Below are positions 36,517-46,307 of a DNA stretch of 64,000 nucleotides, piece after piece. The stretch comes from Chitinophagaceae bacterium (GTDB lineage Bacteria; Bacteroidota; Bacteroidia; Chitinophagales; Chitinophagaceae): assembly GCA_016720825.1 (NCBI GenBank), contig JADKJV010000004.1, forward strand, positions 124,001-188,000, in the 5' to 3' direction. Under the pieces are notes generated by a model, which worked only from the letters and a program-made list of their open reading frames with translations, was not told where the DNA came from and made no database searches. Position 1 is the stretch's first letter, and each line of letters begins with the position of its first letter. A program made the position numbers and the translations under genes.

Positions 36517-39129
36517 TTAACGGAGTTTGTTCTTGATCTCCTGCAGCTTCAGCAGGGCTTCCACCGGTGTAAGGCGGTTGATATCGGTTCCCTCCAGGAG
36601 GCTCCTGATCTCATCAAAGGTTTCGGTATGGGCATCAAAAATGGACAGCTGCATTTTGCCGGTGCTGAGTTGTTGTAATTTTTCGTGGCTGTTTTCAGCT
36701 TTGCCATCGTGGTGGATGCTTTCCAGGTGGGCAAGGATTTCATTGGCCCGGTTGATCAGGGCAGGGGGCATGCCGGCCATCCTGGCCACATGGATACCGA
36801 AACTGTGGGTGCTGCCACCGGGAGCCAGTTTGCGGAGGAAGATTATTTTATTGCCAACCTCTTTATTGGTGATATGGTAGTTGCGGATTCTGGGGAATTT
36901 TTCTTCCAGTTCATTCAGTTCATGGTAGTGGGTGGCGAAAAGTGTTTTGGGTTGCTGCGGCGACTGGTGCAGGAATTCTGCAATACTCCAGGCGATGGAA
37001 ATACCATCATACGTGGAAGTCCCCCGGCCGATTTCATCCAGCAGGATAAGGCTGTTGCCGGTTATATTATTAATGATAGATGCTGTTTCATTCATCTCCA
37101 CCATAAATGTGGATTCACCACCACTCAGGTTGTCGGATGCGCCAACACGGGTGAAGATTTTATCTGTTAATGGGATACTTGCTTCTGTGGCGGGAACAAA
37201 ACTGCCGGTATGTGCCATCAATGTAATGAGTGCTGTCTGGCGGAGGAGGGCACTTTTACCGCTCATATTCGGTCCGGTAAGAATAATGATTTGCTGGGTG
37301 GTTTTATCCAGTTTCAGATCATTATGAATGTAAGCTTCACCGGGTGGCAGGTTTCTTTCAATTACCGGATGCCGTCCTTCATGGATAACCAGTTCATCCC
37401 CGGTATGCAGGGTTGGCTTTTTGTACTGGTACTGGATGGCATTTTGTGCAAAGCAGCACAGGCAGTCGAGGATGGCGAGTACATGGCCATTTGCCTGTAC
37501 GGGGTGCAGGTAATCATGCAGCTCATTCAGCAGGGCTTCATATAATATAGCTTCCAGTTGCAGGATTTTCTCTTCTGCACCGGTAATTTTCTCTTCGTAT
37601 TCTTTCAGTTCGGGTGTGATATACCTTTCCGCATTGGTGAGTGTTTGCTTGCGCATCCAGTTTTCAGGAACCTTGTTCTTATGTGAATGCGTTACTTCCA
37701 GGTAATAGCCGAACACATTATTGAAGCCGATCTTCAGTGAATGGATGCCGGTAGCTTCTGCTTCTTTCTGCTGCAGTTTGGCCAGGTATTCTTTACCGCT
37801 GTGTGCCATCTGGCGAAGCTGGTCAAGTTCCTCACTGACACCCGCACCGATCACACCGCCTTTGGCAGCAACGGAAGGCGGGTTTTCGTTGATCTCTTTA
37901 AAAATTTTATCAGCGATGTAAGGGCAGGGGTTGAGTGCATCCCCTAATCGTAACAGGTATTCATGACCGCTTTCTGCACAAAGCTGTTTGATGATTTCAA
38001 CCTGTTTCAGTCCGCGTGCTAATTGCAGTACTTCCCGAGGACTGATTTTTTTCAATGGCACTTTGGATACCATTCTTTCAATATCACCGCAGTGTTTCAG
38101 TGATTGTACAATTTTATTGCGGAGATCTGTTTCCCGGATGAAATACTCAACTGTATCCAGCCGTTCGCGGATTTTGAGTATATCTTTTAATGGGAAAACA
38201 ATCCAGCGCCGGAGTAACCGGGCGCCCATAGCGGATACGGTATTGTCGAGTACCTGTAATAAGGTGTGATTGCCTTCAGCATGACCGTGTACCAGTTCCA
38301 GGTTACGGACAGTAAAACGGTCCATCCATAAAAAATCATCCCTTTCAATTCGCTGCAGGGAGGAAATGTGCTGGAGGTTGGGATGTTCGGTGTCTTTTAA
38401 ATAATGGATGATAGCACCAGCGGCAGTAAGCCCGTTCTTCATTTCTTCAACACCAAATCCCTTGAGGGAATGGGTCTGAAAATGTTTGAGGAGTGTGTCA
38501 ATGGCGTATGTATGGTCAAATACCCATTCATCCAGTGTATAGCTGTAAAATTTCCCGCCAAAGAGTTCCCTGAATTTTTTTTGCTGGTGACGCTGGTATA
38601 CTACTTCAGCCGGTTTGAAACTTTGGAGCAGTTTGTCAGCATATTCACGGTCGCCTTCAGCAATCAGGAATTCACCGGTTGAAATATCCAGGAAGGCCAG
38701 TCCGTATTCATCTTCACCTGCAAAATGCACGGCTGCCAGGAAATTATTGGTATGGTGTTCCAGTAGCTTATCATTCACGGCAGTGCCGGGTGTGATCATA
38801 TCAGTCACGCCTCTTTTCACAACCCCTTTGGCTGTTTTGGGATCTTCCAGCTGGTCGCAGATCGCCACACGGTAACCCGCTTTAACCAGTTTATGCAGGT
38901 ATGTGTCGAGTGCATGGTGCGGGAAGCCTGCCAGTTCGGAGGATGAAGCGGCGCCATTATTCCTTTTGGTGAGTGTGATACCCAGTACACGGGAAGCAAT
39001 AACAGCATCGGGTCCGAATGTTTCATAAAAATCGCCCACACGGAAAAGCAGCACGGCATCGGGGTATTTTTGTTTAATAGCCCGGTGCTGTTGCATCATG
39101 GGAGTATCACTGGAAGCTGATTTTGCCAT
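36517..39129 (-). CDS. mutS: DNA mismatch repair protein MutS
   Basis: The 870-residue protein recognises mismatches and recruits MutL. The N-terminal mismatch-binding domain has the Phe-x-Glu motif in VGDFYETFGPDA, and the C-terminal ATPase has Walker A GPNMSGKSALL, Walker B DEIGRGTSTYDG and TLFATHYHEL. Length is normal for bacterial MutS1. No frameshift is seen over 2.6 kb, which contrasts with several nearby genes. It is divergent from the DUF4139 gene with a 100-base spacer. No mutL is in the window. Confidence 0.97.
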   Translation of the reverse strand: MAKSASSDTPMMQQHRAIKQKYPDAVLLFRVGDFYETFGPDAVIASRVLGITLTKRNNGAASSSELAGFPHHALDTYLHKLVKAGYRVAICDQLEDPKTAKGVVKRGVTDMITPGTAVNDKLLEHHTNNFLAAVHFAGEDEYGLAFLDISTGEFLIAEGDREYADKLLQSFKPAEVVYQRHQQKKFRELFGGKFYSYTLDEWVFDHTYAIDTLLKHFQTHSLKGFGVEEMKNGLTAAGAIIHYLKDTEHPNLQHISSLQRIERDDFLWMDRFTVRNLELVHGHAEGNHTLLQVLDNTVSAMGARLLRRWIVFPLKDILKIRERLDTVEYFIRETDLRNKIVQSLKHCGDIERMVSKVPLKKISPREVLQLARGLKQVEIIKQLCAESGHEYLLRLGDALNPCPYIADKIFKEINENPPSVAAKGGVIGAGVSEELDQLRQMAHSGKEYLAKLQQKEAEATGIHSLKIGFNNVFGYYLEVTHSHKNKVPENWMRKQTLTNAERYITPELKEYEEKITGAEEKILQLEAILYEALLNELHDYLHPVQANGHVLAILDCLCCFAQNAIQYQYKKPTLHTGDELVIHEGRHPVIERNLPPGEAYIHNDLKLDKTTQQIIILTGPNMSGKSALLRQTALITLMAHTGSFVPATEASIPLTDKIFTRVGASDNLSGGESTFMVEMNETASIINNITGNSLILLDEIGRGTSTYDGISIAWSIAEFLHQSPQQPKTLFATHYHELNELEEKFPRIRNYHITNKEVGNKIIFLRKLAPGGSTHSFGIHVARMAGMPPALINRANEILAHLESIHHDGKAENSHEKLQQLSTGKMQLSIFDAHTETFDEIRSLLEGTDINRLTPVEALLKLQEIKNKLR

Positions 39130-39230
39130 ACGCTGTATCCCTCACCACTGATCCGGCGAAAGGGAGACAAAAATAGGAACTGTTTATGTAACTCAAACCC
39201 TTCCCGCATCTCTCCTTAAAATAAACCTCC

Positions 39231-40925
39231 ATGAAGAAATTTTTTCTGTGGGCAGTCATAATTATGGCTGGAACCACCCTCTTTGCCCAGGATACCATAA
39301 AGGCAGATGCCTCACTGGCAAAAGCCACCGTGTATTTCGGATATGGCGCTGAGCTGACGCATGAGTCAAAAATAAAAATTGACCAGAGTACAAAAATCAT
39401 TGTGCTTGACCAGCTCAGTACATCCATTGATATCAACAGCCTGCAGGTCAGTTGCCCCGAAGATGTAACCCTGCTCAGCCAGCGCTTCAGGCTGTATACC
39501 CAGCCGGCTCCCCCGATAATCAAGAATAAAGAAGTAGATGTGCTGCAGGACAGCATTGAAATTTACCAGCAGGAAATAAACCGTTTGAATAACCTGATCC
39601 GTATTGAAGATGAAACCCGCGAAAAAACCGGGCAGCTGATAGAAACAACGATCAATAAAAGCGAGAAAAAAGAAATCACCAGTATGGAACTGCTCAAGCT
39701 GATTGATTTTTATACGGCCAAAATTGAACGCTCTAAAACCAATACCTATAATTACGGGGTCACCCAGCAGAAACTGAATAAAAAGATCCAGGAGTTGCGC
39801 GAAAAGATCACCAAACTGAATAAAGTGGAGCCGGTGAATCTGAAATCCTGGGGACAGGTAATCCTGCAGGTGGTTTCACGCAAATCGCAGGAGATCCCGG
39901 TGTCGTTGTCATATTACACACCAAATGCAGGATGGGTTGCACTGTATGATATCCGTGTCAATTCAAAAACGAATAAAGTAAAACTGGTTTATAAGGCAAC
40001 GGTTACCCAAACAACCGGGTTCAACTGGAAGCAAACCAAATTAACACTGAGTACGGGCACGCCTAATTTCGGGATCTCTGCACCGGTTCTTACACCGTGG
40101 TACCTTCAATTGTATGTTCCCGGATTGTATACTGATTTGGAAAGAAGGGCCCAGTTGGCGAATGCCGGCAGGAATACGATACAATCATACAGGGATGAAG
40201 AGAAATTGTCACAAGAGGTGGTAGTAACGGGTTACGGAGCTTATAAAGTGGCAGATAAATCTCTTACGGTTGATCCCAGCACGCTGCAGAATTTCACCAA
40301 ACTCAACGAAGGCCAGCTGAACACCAATTTTGAAATTGACCTTCCTTATGATATTGAAAGCGATGGACTGGTGCACAGTGTGAATATCCGTGACCAGGAA
40401 ATCAATTGCGTGCTGAAAAACTATGCCGTACCCAGGATGGATAAAGATGCGTACTTGTTAGCTGAAGTGGCTGATTGGCAGAACCTGGATTTACTGCCCG
40501 GCGATGCGAATATTATTATGGACGACACCTATATCGGGAAATCCATTATAGATCCGAATTCAACAGCGGATACACTGAATCTTTCACTGGGCCGCGACCA
40601 GCGAATAGCTATCAGGCGGACAACAGTTAAAGAACTGACCAGTCTCAAGACCAATGGCCCGACCAGCAAACAGGTATTTACCTGGGAGGTTACCGTTAAG
40701 AATAACAAGCTTACTGACGTGAACCTGCTGCTGAAAGACCAGTACCCCCTGAGCAATATCAAGGAAGTGGAAGTGAAAATGGAAGATGATGGTGGTGCCA
40801 TGGTAAATCCTGATACCGGTGTTCTGACCTGGAAAGTGGACCTGAAACCGGGGGAAAGCAGGAAACTCAGGTTTAGTTACAGTGTGAAATACCCGAAGGA
40901 TAAGAAGATCGTCAATCTGCGGTAA
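39231..40925 (+). CDS. DUF4139 domain protein, mucoidy inhibitor MuiA family
   Basis: A signal peptide (MKKFFLWAVIIMAGTTLFAQ) is followed by an N-terminal DUF4140-like beta domain, a coiled coil (about residues 95-205, rich in Glu, Lys and Ile) and a DUF4139 beta domain to residue 564. These MuiA-type proteins are secreted or periplasmic; their role is not established. Between the two parts sits SQEVVVTGYGAYK (about residue 326), a motif otherwise typical of the plug start of SusC-like TonB receptors. A strong terminator follows. Confidence 0.85.
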   Translation: MKKFFLWAVIIMAGTTLFAQDTIKADASLAKATVYFGYGAELTHESKIKIDQSTKIIVLDQLSTSIDINSLQVSCPEDVTLLSQRFRLYTQPAPPIIKNKEVDVLQDSIEIYQQEINRLNNLIRIEDETREKTGQLIETTINKSEKKEITSMELLKLIDFYTAKIERSKTNTYNYGVTQQKLNKKIQELREKITKLNKVEPVNLKSWGQVILQVVSRKSQEIPVSLSYYTPNAGWVALYDIRVNSKTNKVKLVYKATVTQTTGFNWKQTKLTLSTGTPNFGISAPVLTPWYLQLYVPGLYTDLERRAQLANAGRNTIQSYRDEEKLSQEVVVTGYGAYKVADKSLTVDPSTLQNFTKLNEGQLNTNFEIDLPYDIESDGLVHSVNIRDQEINCVLKNYAVPRMDKDAYLLAEVADWQNLDLLPGDANIIMDDTYIGKSIIDPNSTADTLNLSLGRDQRIAIRRTTVKELTSLKTNGPTSKQVFTWEVTVKNNKLTDVNLLLKDQYPLSNIKEVEVKMEDDGGAMVNPDTGVLTWKVDLKPGESRKLRFSYSVKYPKDKKIVNLR

Positions 40926-40943
40926 AACCGGAGATCAAATGGG

Positions 40944-40972
40944 CCCCTGTTGTAAAACAGGGGTCTTTTTTT
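40944..40972 (+). terminator. Terminator of the DUF4139 gene
   Basis: CCCCTGTT (40944-40951) pairs with AACAGGGG (40956-40963), followed by seven T. Confidence 0.9.
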
Positions 40973-41002
40973 ATGTAAGGGCATCAGTGTACTTTTATGC
41001 TT

Positions 41003-42631
41003 ATGAAAATCCGCCCGCTATTTTTCCTTGCATTTTTCAGCATGGTATTCCATGCTGCAACGGCGCAGGTGCTGACGTCCTCCAACCTGCCGCTGGTCGT
41101 AATCAATACACATGGGGTTGAAATTTTAGATGATCCGAAGATTGAGGCGGATATGGGTATCGTTTACAACGGGGAAGGGGTAAGGAATAATATTACTGAT
41201 CCTTTCAACCATTATAATGGCAAGATCGGTATCGAACTGCGCGGTCAATCTTCGCAGATGTTCCCGATGAAGCCTTATGGGTTTGAATTGAGGGACAATG
41301 CCGGGAACTCCCAGAATAAATCACTGTTTGGTTTTCCTTCAGAAAGTGACTGGATTTTATATGCGCCTTATAATGACAAAACGCTCATGCATAATTTCCT
41401 CGCCTATACTATGTCGCGGGAGATGGGTCGTTATGCTTCGCGGTGCAGGTATGTGGAATTGGTCCTGAACGGTGAATACCGGGGAATTTATATCCTGATG
41501 GAAAAAATCAAACGCAACAGCGGGCGGGTGAATATTACCAAACTGAATCCGGCAGATATCAGCGGGGATGCTGTAACGGGCGGGTATATTTTTTCAATTG
41601 ATAAGGAAGCTGATGGCTGGTTTTCTGAATATTTTCCCGATCGGAGTTCAATGGGCCAGCGGATCAGATACAGTTATGTGGTTCCGAAAATCACTGCCGT
41701 TGTTCCTGAGCAGATTGAATATATCAGGACATATACAGACAGTTTTGAAAGGGCCTTATTCAATGAAGGTTTCCAGCATAAGTCAAAAGGCTGGCGGCGG
41801 TATGCGGATGAGAGTTCGTTTATTGATTATTTCCTCGTGAATGAAATCAGCCATAATGTGGATGGCTACAGGCTGAGTGCCTATTTCTCGAAAGACCGCT
41901 ATAGTAAAGGTGGTAAAATCAATGCTGGTCCGGTATGGGATTATGACCTCGGTTTCCGGAATGCGAATTATTGCCGGGGTGCTGATACCATTGGCTGGGC
42001 CTGGCAGTTTAATGAAACCTGTCCGCAGGATTACTGGCAGGTGCCGTTCTGGTGGGATCGTTTTGACAAAGACACGGCATTTATGGCCCACCTGCGTTGC
42101 CGCTGGAAACAGCTGCGTGCGGGTAGTTTGTCTGATAACAGGTTAAACACACTGATAGATTCTATTGCCAATCTGACGGCTGAAGCACGCCAGCGTCATT
42201 TCCAGAAATGGCCGGTACTGGGAACTTACGTGTGGCCGAATGTGGATCCGATCCCTGCCACGTATGCAGATGAAATAACTGTTTTAAAAGAATGGCTCGG
42301 TAAAAGGCTCACCTGGATTGGTAATAATATTCCGAACCGCGGGGCCTGTTATGATTTCCCGCCTGGGATAAAAGAAACAGTGCTGATCACTGTTGCTCCT
42401 AATCCTGTATATGATTTATTCACGATTGATGTAAAATCAAAACAGGACCAGGATCTTTTATTGTCGGTTTACGATGCCGGTGGCAGGCAGGTATGGGCGA
42501 AACAATTCAGTTTGCAGGAAGGGAATATCCAGGTGCCTGTGTCCAGTGCAGTCTGGCAACGGGGTGTTTATTTCTTATCCTACCGTTCTACCGGAGGTAC
42601 GGTGGGCAGCCGCCGGATCCTGAAACTTTAA
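41003..42631 (+). CDS. CotH kinase family protein with T9SS type-A sorting domain
   Basis: A signal peptide (MKIRPLFFLAFFSMVFHAATAQ) precedes a CotH-type atypical kinase domain: GIELRGQSSQMFPMKPYGFE, YRGIYILMEKIKRN with the likely catalytic lysine, EISHNVDGYRLSAYF, and the metal motif VWDYDLGF. CotH is a secreted protein kinase in spore formers; the extracellular substrate here is unknown. The C-terminal 85 residues (from VAPNPVYDLFTIDV to SRRILKL) form a type-A T9SS sorting domain, so the protein should pass the outer membrane. An ATG two codons upstream could also start. About 542 residues. Confidence 0.88.
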   Translation: MKIRPLFFLAFFSMVFHAATAQVLTSSNLPLVVINTHGVEILDDPKIEADMGIVYNGEGVRNNITDPFNHYNGKIGIELRGQSSQMFPMKPYGFELRDNAGNSQNKSLFGFPSESDWILYAPYNDKTLMHNFLAYTMSREMGRYASRCRYVELVLNGEYRGIYILMEKIKRNSGRVNITKLNPADISGDAVTGGYIFSIDKEADGWFSEYFPDRSSMGQRIRYSYVVPKITAVVPEQIEYIRTYTDSFERALFNEGFQHKSKGWRRYADESSFIDYFLVNEISHNVDGYRLSAYFSKDRYSKGGKINAGPVWDYDLGFRNANYCRGADTIGWAWQFNETCPQDYWQVPFWWDRFDKDTAFMAHLRCRWKQLRAGSLSDNRLNTLIDSIANLTAEARQRHFQKWPVLGTYVWPNVDPIPATYADEITVLKEWLGKRLTWIGNNIPNRGACYDFPPGIKETVLITVAPNPVYDLFTIDVKSKQDQDLLLSVYDAGGRQVWAKQFSLQEGNIQVPVSSAVWQRGVYFLSYRSTGGTVGSRRILKL

Positions 42632-42644
42632 TTCCCTGCACACT

Positions 42645-42652
42645 TACCTTTG
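42645..42652 (+). promoter_or_regulatory. -7 element of the TrmH-type gene, 4 nt before ATG
   Basis: TACCTTTG is followed by CGGC and the ATG at 42657, predicting a leaderless transcript. Confidence 0.55.
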
Positions 42653-42656
42653 CGGC

Positions 42657-43184
42657 ATGCGAAAACTCAGTATGGATGAGCTGGGCCGGAAATCGGTGGA
42701 GGAGGTGAAAGTATCCCCAAAGAATTCTGTGATTCCCGTGCTCGAAAATGTGCGCAGCGGTTATAATGTGGGCAGTGTGTTCCGTACGGCAGATGCTTTT
42801 TTGCTGGAAGCGGTTTTTATTACGGGCTATTCACCATACCCGCCGCATAAGGAGATCCGGAAAACAGCTTTGGGTGCGGAAGACAGTGTAAACTGGAAGC
42901 ATTTTAAAAATGCAGCTGATGCCGTTGCCGAATTAAAAGCAATGGGTTACCGTGTTTTTGCAGCAGAGCAGGCGGTGAACAGTTTGCCTTTACACCAGCT
43001 GGGTTTTAGCCCCGATGATAAAATAGCTGTTGTTTTCGGTAATGAAGTAACGGGCGTTGAGCAGTCAACCATTTCCCTTTGTGAAGGTTGTATAGAAATC
43101 CCGCAGTGGGGGATGAAGCATTCTTTAAATATTGCTACGGCAGCTGGTGTGGTGTTGTGGGAACTGGTGAGGGGGAAATGTTGA
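42657..43184 (+). CDS. TrmH/SpoU family RNA 2'-O-methyltransferase
   Basis: The 175-residue SPOUT domain shows all three family motifs: ENVRSGYNVGSVFRTADAF (motif 1), AVVFGNEVTGVEQ (motif 2) and IPQWGMKHSLNIATAAGVVLWE (motif 3, quoted in part), which form the SAM-binding trefoil knot. Such enzymes methylate ribose 2'-OH in tRNA or rRNA. There is no N-terminal substrate-binding domain as in RlmB, so the target is unclear. The stop overlaps the start of a short TGTTGAA triplicate repeat (43179-43200). Confidence 0.9.
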   Translation: MRKLSMDELGRKSVEEVKVSPKNSVIPVLENVRSGYNVGSVFRTADAFLLEAVFITGYSPYPPHKEIRKTALGAEDSVNWKHFKNAADAVAELKAMGYRVFAAEQAVNSLPLHQLGFSPDDKIAVVFGNEVTGVEQSTISLCEGCIEIPQWGMKHSLNIATAAGVVLWELVRGKC

Positions 43185-43217
43185 ATGTTGAATGTTGAAT
43201 AATTCAAGAAAGAATTC

Positions 43218-44174
43218 ATGGGTAAAGTAAAAAGTTATCTCAGTCTTATAAAGTTTTCACATACCATTTTCGCAATGCCATTTGCGTTGATTGGTTTTTT
43301 TATTGCTGTAATGCCTGTATGGGATTATTATTTTTGGGAATTTGGTTCAATTACAGAGGTTTTATTTTGAAAAGGCCACAGGTCCAGGAGACAAATGTCT
43401 TCTTACCCGGCTAATTGGCAGGGATTAGGTATCAGTTTTTTGCTGGTGATCGGTTGTATGGTGTTCGCACGGAGTGCTGCCATGGCTTTCAACCGTTATC
43501 TCGACCGGCATTTTGATGCAAAGAACCCGCGTACGGCGATCAGGGAAATTCCTGCGGGCATATTAAAGGCTGACAGTGTGCTTTGGTTTACCATAATCAG
43601 TTCCGTGTTGTTTATTGTTTCTACCTGGTTTATCAACCGGATTTGTTTTTATTTATCACCAGTGGCATTGACAGTGGTATTGGGTTATAGTTTTACGAAA
43701 CGGTTTACACCGCTTTGTCATGTAGTACTCGGATTGGGTTTATCGCTGGCACCCATTGGTGCATACCTGGCAGTAACAGGCCGGTTTGACCTGCTCCCGA
43801 TCCTGTTTTCCATTGTCGTTTTATTCTGGGTCAGCGGATTTGATATTATATATGCACTGCAGGATGTGGAGTTTGACCAGTCACAGCAATTGTTTTCTAT
43901 TCCTTCCTGGCTTGGTAAAGAGCAAGGACTTCGTGTATCTGAAGTGTTACATGTTCTGAGTGGTTCTGCAGTTATTGCAGCAGGTTTCCTGGGGCATTTT
44001 GGCTGGTTGTATTGGACAGGTGCTGCCGTTTTCCTGGGGATGTTAGTCTACCAGCACCTGGTTGTAAAACCGAATGACCTGCGCCGGGTGAATCTGGCAT
44101 TTATGACAACGAATGGAATCGCTTCTGTAGTGTTTGCGGTGTTTGTGATAATAGATTTAATGGTAAAAAATTAA
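43218..44174 (+). CDS. UbiA-family polyprenyltransferase (reading frame interrupted)
   Basis: A membrane prenyltransferase of the UbiA superfamily for quinone synthesis. It has FSHTIFAMPFALIGFF at helix 1, the first Asp motif NRYLDRHFDAKNPRT, and the second DVEFDQSQQLFSIP, with about eight hydrophobic helices. An in-frame TGA lies at 43368-43370 in a loop after helix 1. In the neighbouring frame NYRGFILKRPQVQETNVFLPG-type sequence (21 codons) reads through, and the original frame resumes before NWQGLGISFLL, so two compensating indels are likely. The second part alone would lack helix 1. Bacteroidota use menaquinone, so a role there is plausible but the aromatic substrate is not certain. Confidence 0.83.
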
Positions 44175-44262
44175 AAATTCAAAAGTAAAAAAAACAAATC
44201 CCAAAAGCTAAAAGCCAATTGCCAATAGCCAAAACCCAAATCTCAAAATTCCTACATTGTGT
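44175..44262. repeat. AAGCCAATAGCC-type intergenic tract, second copy
   Basis: Resembles the tract at 21.97-22.05 kb and shares AGCTAAAAGCCAAT (44206-44219). It is followed by a CTTTGTGTTCTTAGTGGTT stretch like one arm of the CACAAAG element. No long hairpin is formed. Confidence 0.55.
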
Positions 44263-44312
44263 CCCTTGTTTCTACCTTTGTGTTCTTAGTGGTTAAATAA
44301 AATAATAACAAT

Positions 44313-44726
44313 TTGCCCCGCATCCTCGCTATTGACTACGGCCTTAAACGAACCGGCATTGCTGTAACAGATCCTTTGCAGATCATTGCTACTGGTTTGC
44401 TGACTGTTGAATCCAAACAACTGATTCCATTCCTCAAGGATTATTTTGCGAGGGAAACGGTTGAATTGATTGTAATAGGTGAGCCCAAGAACTGGGATGA
44501 CAGTCCTACGCATGCCACCCCGCTGGTTGAGCGATGCATAAAAAGCCTGCAGAAGAATTTCCCCGATATGCCTATCCGGAAAGTGGATGAAAGGTATACT
44601 TCCAAGATGGCCAAAGATGCCATGTTGGAGATGGGGCTCCCCAAAATGAAAAGGCGTAACAAAGCGTTGGTGGATGAGATTGCCGCAACGATCATGCTCC
44701 AGGAATACCTCCGCAGCCGTTTTTAG
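44313..44726 (+). CDS. ruvX: Putative pre-16S rRNA nuclease / Holliday junction resolvase-like YqgF
   Basis: The 137-residue RNase-H-fold protein begins PRILAIDYGLKRTGIAVTD, the first catalytic Asp motif, and carries GEPKNWDDSPTHATP and KVDERYTSKMA further on. YqgF processes the 5' end of 16S rRNA in E. coli and was earlier proposed as a resolvase. The start is TTG at 44313, since no ATG is available near the conserved N-terminus. The def gene follows after 44 bases, but def has its own -7 element. Confidence 0.93.
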   Translation: MPRILAIDYGLKRTGIAVTDPLQIIATGLLTVESKQLIPFLKDYFARETVELIVIGEPKNWDDSPTHATPLVERCIKSLQKNFPDMPIRKVDERYTSKMAKDAMLEMGLPKMKRRNKALVDEIAATIMLQEYLRSRF

Positions 44727-44745
44727 CATTTTGCCCTGAATGAAT

Positions 44746-44753
44746 TAAATTTG
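44746..44753 (+). promoter_or_regulatory. -7 element of def
   Basis: TAAATTTG, 17 nt before the def ATG; no clear TTG at the right distance upstream. Confidence 0.4.
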
Positions 44754-44770
44754 TACCCTAAAACTGGATC

Positions 44771-45346
44771 ATGATTTTCCCGATTGTAGCATACGGACAC
44801 CCGGTATTAAGAAAACTGGCTGAGGATATTACAGCAGCATATCCCGGGCTGGATACATTCATTGCCAATATGTGGGAGACCATGTATGCCAGCAATGGTG
44901 TTGGGCTGGCTGCACCCCAGGTCAACCGCCCGATCCGGTTATTTGTTGTTGATACAGAACAGATTTTTGCGAATATGAATGATGAGGAGCGGGCTGAATA
45001 TGATGACAGTCCGGGTTTAAAATCCGTTTTCATCAATCCCCACCTCGAGGAAACCGGTGGTGAAGAATGGTCATACAATGAAGGTTGTCTCAGCATTCCC
45101 AAAATCAGGGAAGATATTTACCGGGATGAAACAGTAACACTGAACTACACGGATATTGATTTCGTTCCGCAGAAAAGAACATTTTCGGGAATTACCGCGA
45201 GGGTCATTCTCCATGAATATGATCACCTGGAAGGAAAATTATTCATTGATCATATTTCCCCGCTCAAGCGTAAACTGATGAAGGGCAAGCTGAACGACAT
45301 TACAAAAGGGAAAATCCAGGTTGACTATAAAATGATGTTTCCCTGA
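44771..45346 (+). CDS. def: Peptide deformylase
   Basis: This metalloenzyme removes the N-formyl group from new proteins. The three motifs are intact: GVGLAAPQV, EGCLSIP with the metal cysteine, and HEYDHLEG with two metal histidines and the catalytic Glu. At 191 residues it is normal length. It has a C-terminal basic tail (KRKLMKGKLNDITKGK) typical of Bacteroidota enzymes. No frameshift is seen. Confidence 0.97.
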   Translation: MIFPIVAYGHPVLRKLAEDITAAYPGLDTFIANMWETMYASNGVGLAAPQVNRPIRLFVVDTEQIFANMNDEERAEYDDSPGLKSVFINPHLEETGGEEWSYNEGCLSIPKIREDIYRDETVTLNYTDIDFVPQKRTFSGITARVILHEYDHLEGKLFIDHISPLKRKLMKGKLNDITKGKIQVDYKMMFP

Positions 45347-45693
45347 ACCTGTTTAGTAAACGGTATTGTCTCCTGACCAGACGGTTACGCATACGTTTGA
45401 TTTACAATAAGTTATGCTTGAATTCTCAGGCAATCTCAATTTTCAAGTTTAAACATTAATGTTTCGGCTAAGAAAATACCCCTAAAATGGTATTCGCAGT
45501 GACGAAAATATCTTATAATATTGTACTGTGAATTAACCGGACTGTACTGTTTATCAGCGGGCTATATCAAGAAGCCGGCTAAAACAATACTCACATTTTA
45601 AGACCAACGTTAAGGCTCTCTCTGGTAGTTAAATTATTTACCGTGCCAACAGTAAGTAAAAGACTCTATTGTTAACCATTAAACTAAAAGCGT
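45347..45693 (+). other. Long leader/intergenic region before the fibre cassette
   Basis: This 347-base AT-rich gap holds no gene and no strong hairpin. Its end (GTTAACCATTAAACTAAAAG before the ATG) resembles the end of the gap before the second cassette at 49.67 kb, so the promoter/leader was probably duplicated with the genes. I see no good TAnnTTTG match. Confidence 0.5.
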
Positions 45694-46278
45694 ATGAGAA
45701 AAGAAATTACACTTTCTTTCCTGGCTGTTTTCCTTGCGGTTTCGTTTTGCAGGGCCCAGGTTCCATCCACTAGCCCTTACAATGGTGTCATTCCCGCGGT
45801 TATGAATACAGCCGGCGGATCGTATGACAACCCGTCTTCTTATTACAGGTATGAATGGAGTTTCGGAGAGATGGTGCTGATTCAGGCATTTGCACCTCCG
45901 GACAGTTCAATTCTTGTAACACAGGGTGTATTGCAACCCTGCACAGACAAAGGGCCTTCTCCTTTTATCGTTGATTTTGCGGTAGACGAATACAAAATCT
46001 TCCCCAATCCCAACAACGGGAAATTTGAGCTGGACTTTTTCGTCAGGCTGACCGGCCAGATGAGTCTCCAGGTCATTAATCCTGTTGGCCAGACAATCAT
46101 GACGCGCAGTTATCATTATGATGGTTGCTGCCGGATTGAACAGTTTGACCTTAGCCATTTGCCAAGTGGTACTTATTTTATTGTGGCAGATTTTGTTCCT
46201 GATCAACGCAGAGGTGGAGATAATTTGCTGGTGGTTCGCCACAGCGGATTGAAAGTGGTCAAGATTACTGACAAATAA
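45694..46278 (+). CDS. Small T9SS type-A sorted secreted protein, copy 1
   Basis: The 194-residue protein has a signal peptide (MRKEITLSFLAVFLAVSFCRAQ), a short unique region (SSYYRYEWSFGEMVLIQAFAPP), and a C-terminal type-A sorting domain from IFPNPNNGKFELDFFV to LKVVKITDK. Between lies a double-cysteine motif GCCRIEQ inside the sorting domain. It should be exported by Sec and then the type IX system. It is followed after 29 bases by a fibre-like gene that lacks such a sorting domain. An almost identical copy is at 49698, again followed by a fibre gene. Function unknown; a carrier or anchor for the fibre is a guess from gene order. Confidence 0.87.
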   Translation: MRKEITLSFLAVFLAVSFCRAQVPSTSPYNGVIPAVMNTAGGSYDNPSSYYRYEWSFGEMVLIQAFAPPDSSILVTQGVLQPCTDKGPSPFIVDFAVDEYKIFPNPNNGKFELDFFVRLTGQMSLQVINPVGQTIMTRSYHYDGCCRIEQFDLSHLPSGTYFIVADFVPDQRRGGDNLLVVRHSGLKVVKITDK

Positions 46279-46307
46279 TCTTTAAAAAAAAAATTAAACA
46301 AACAGAC

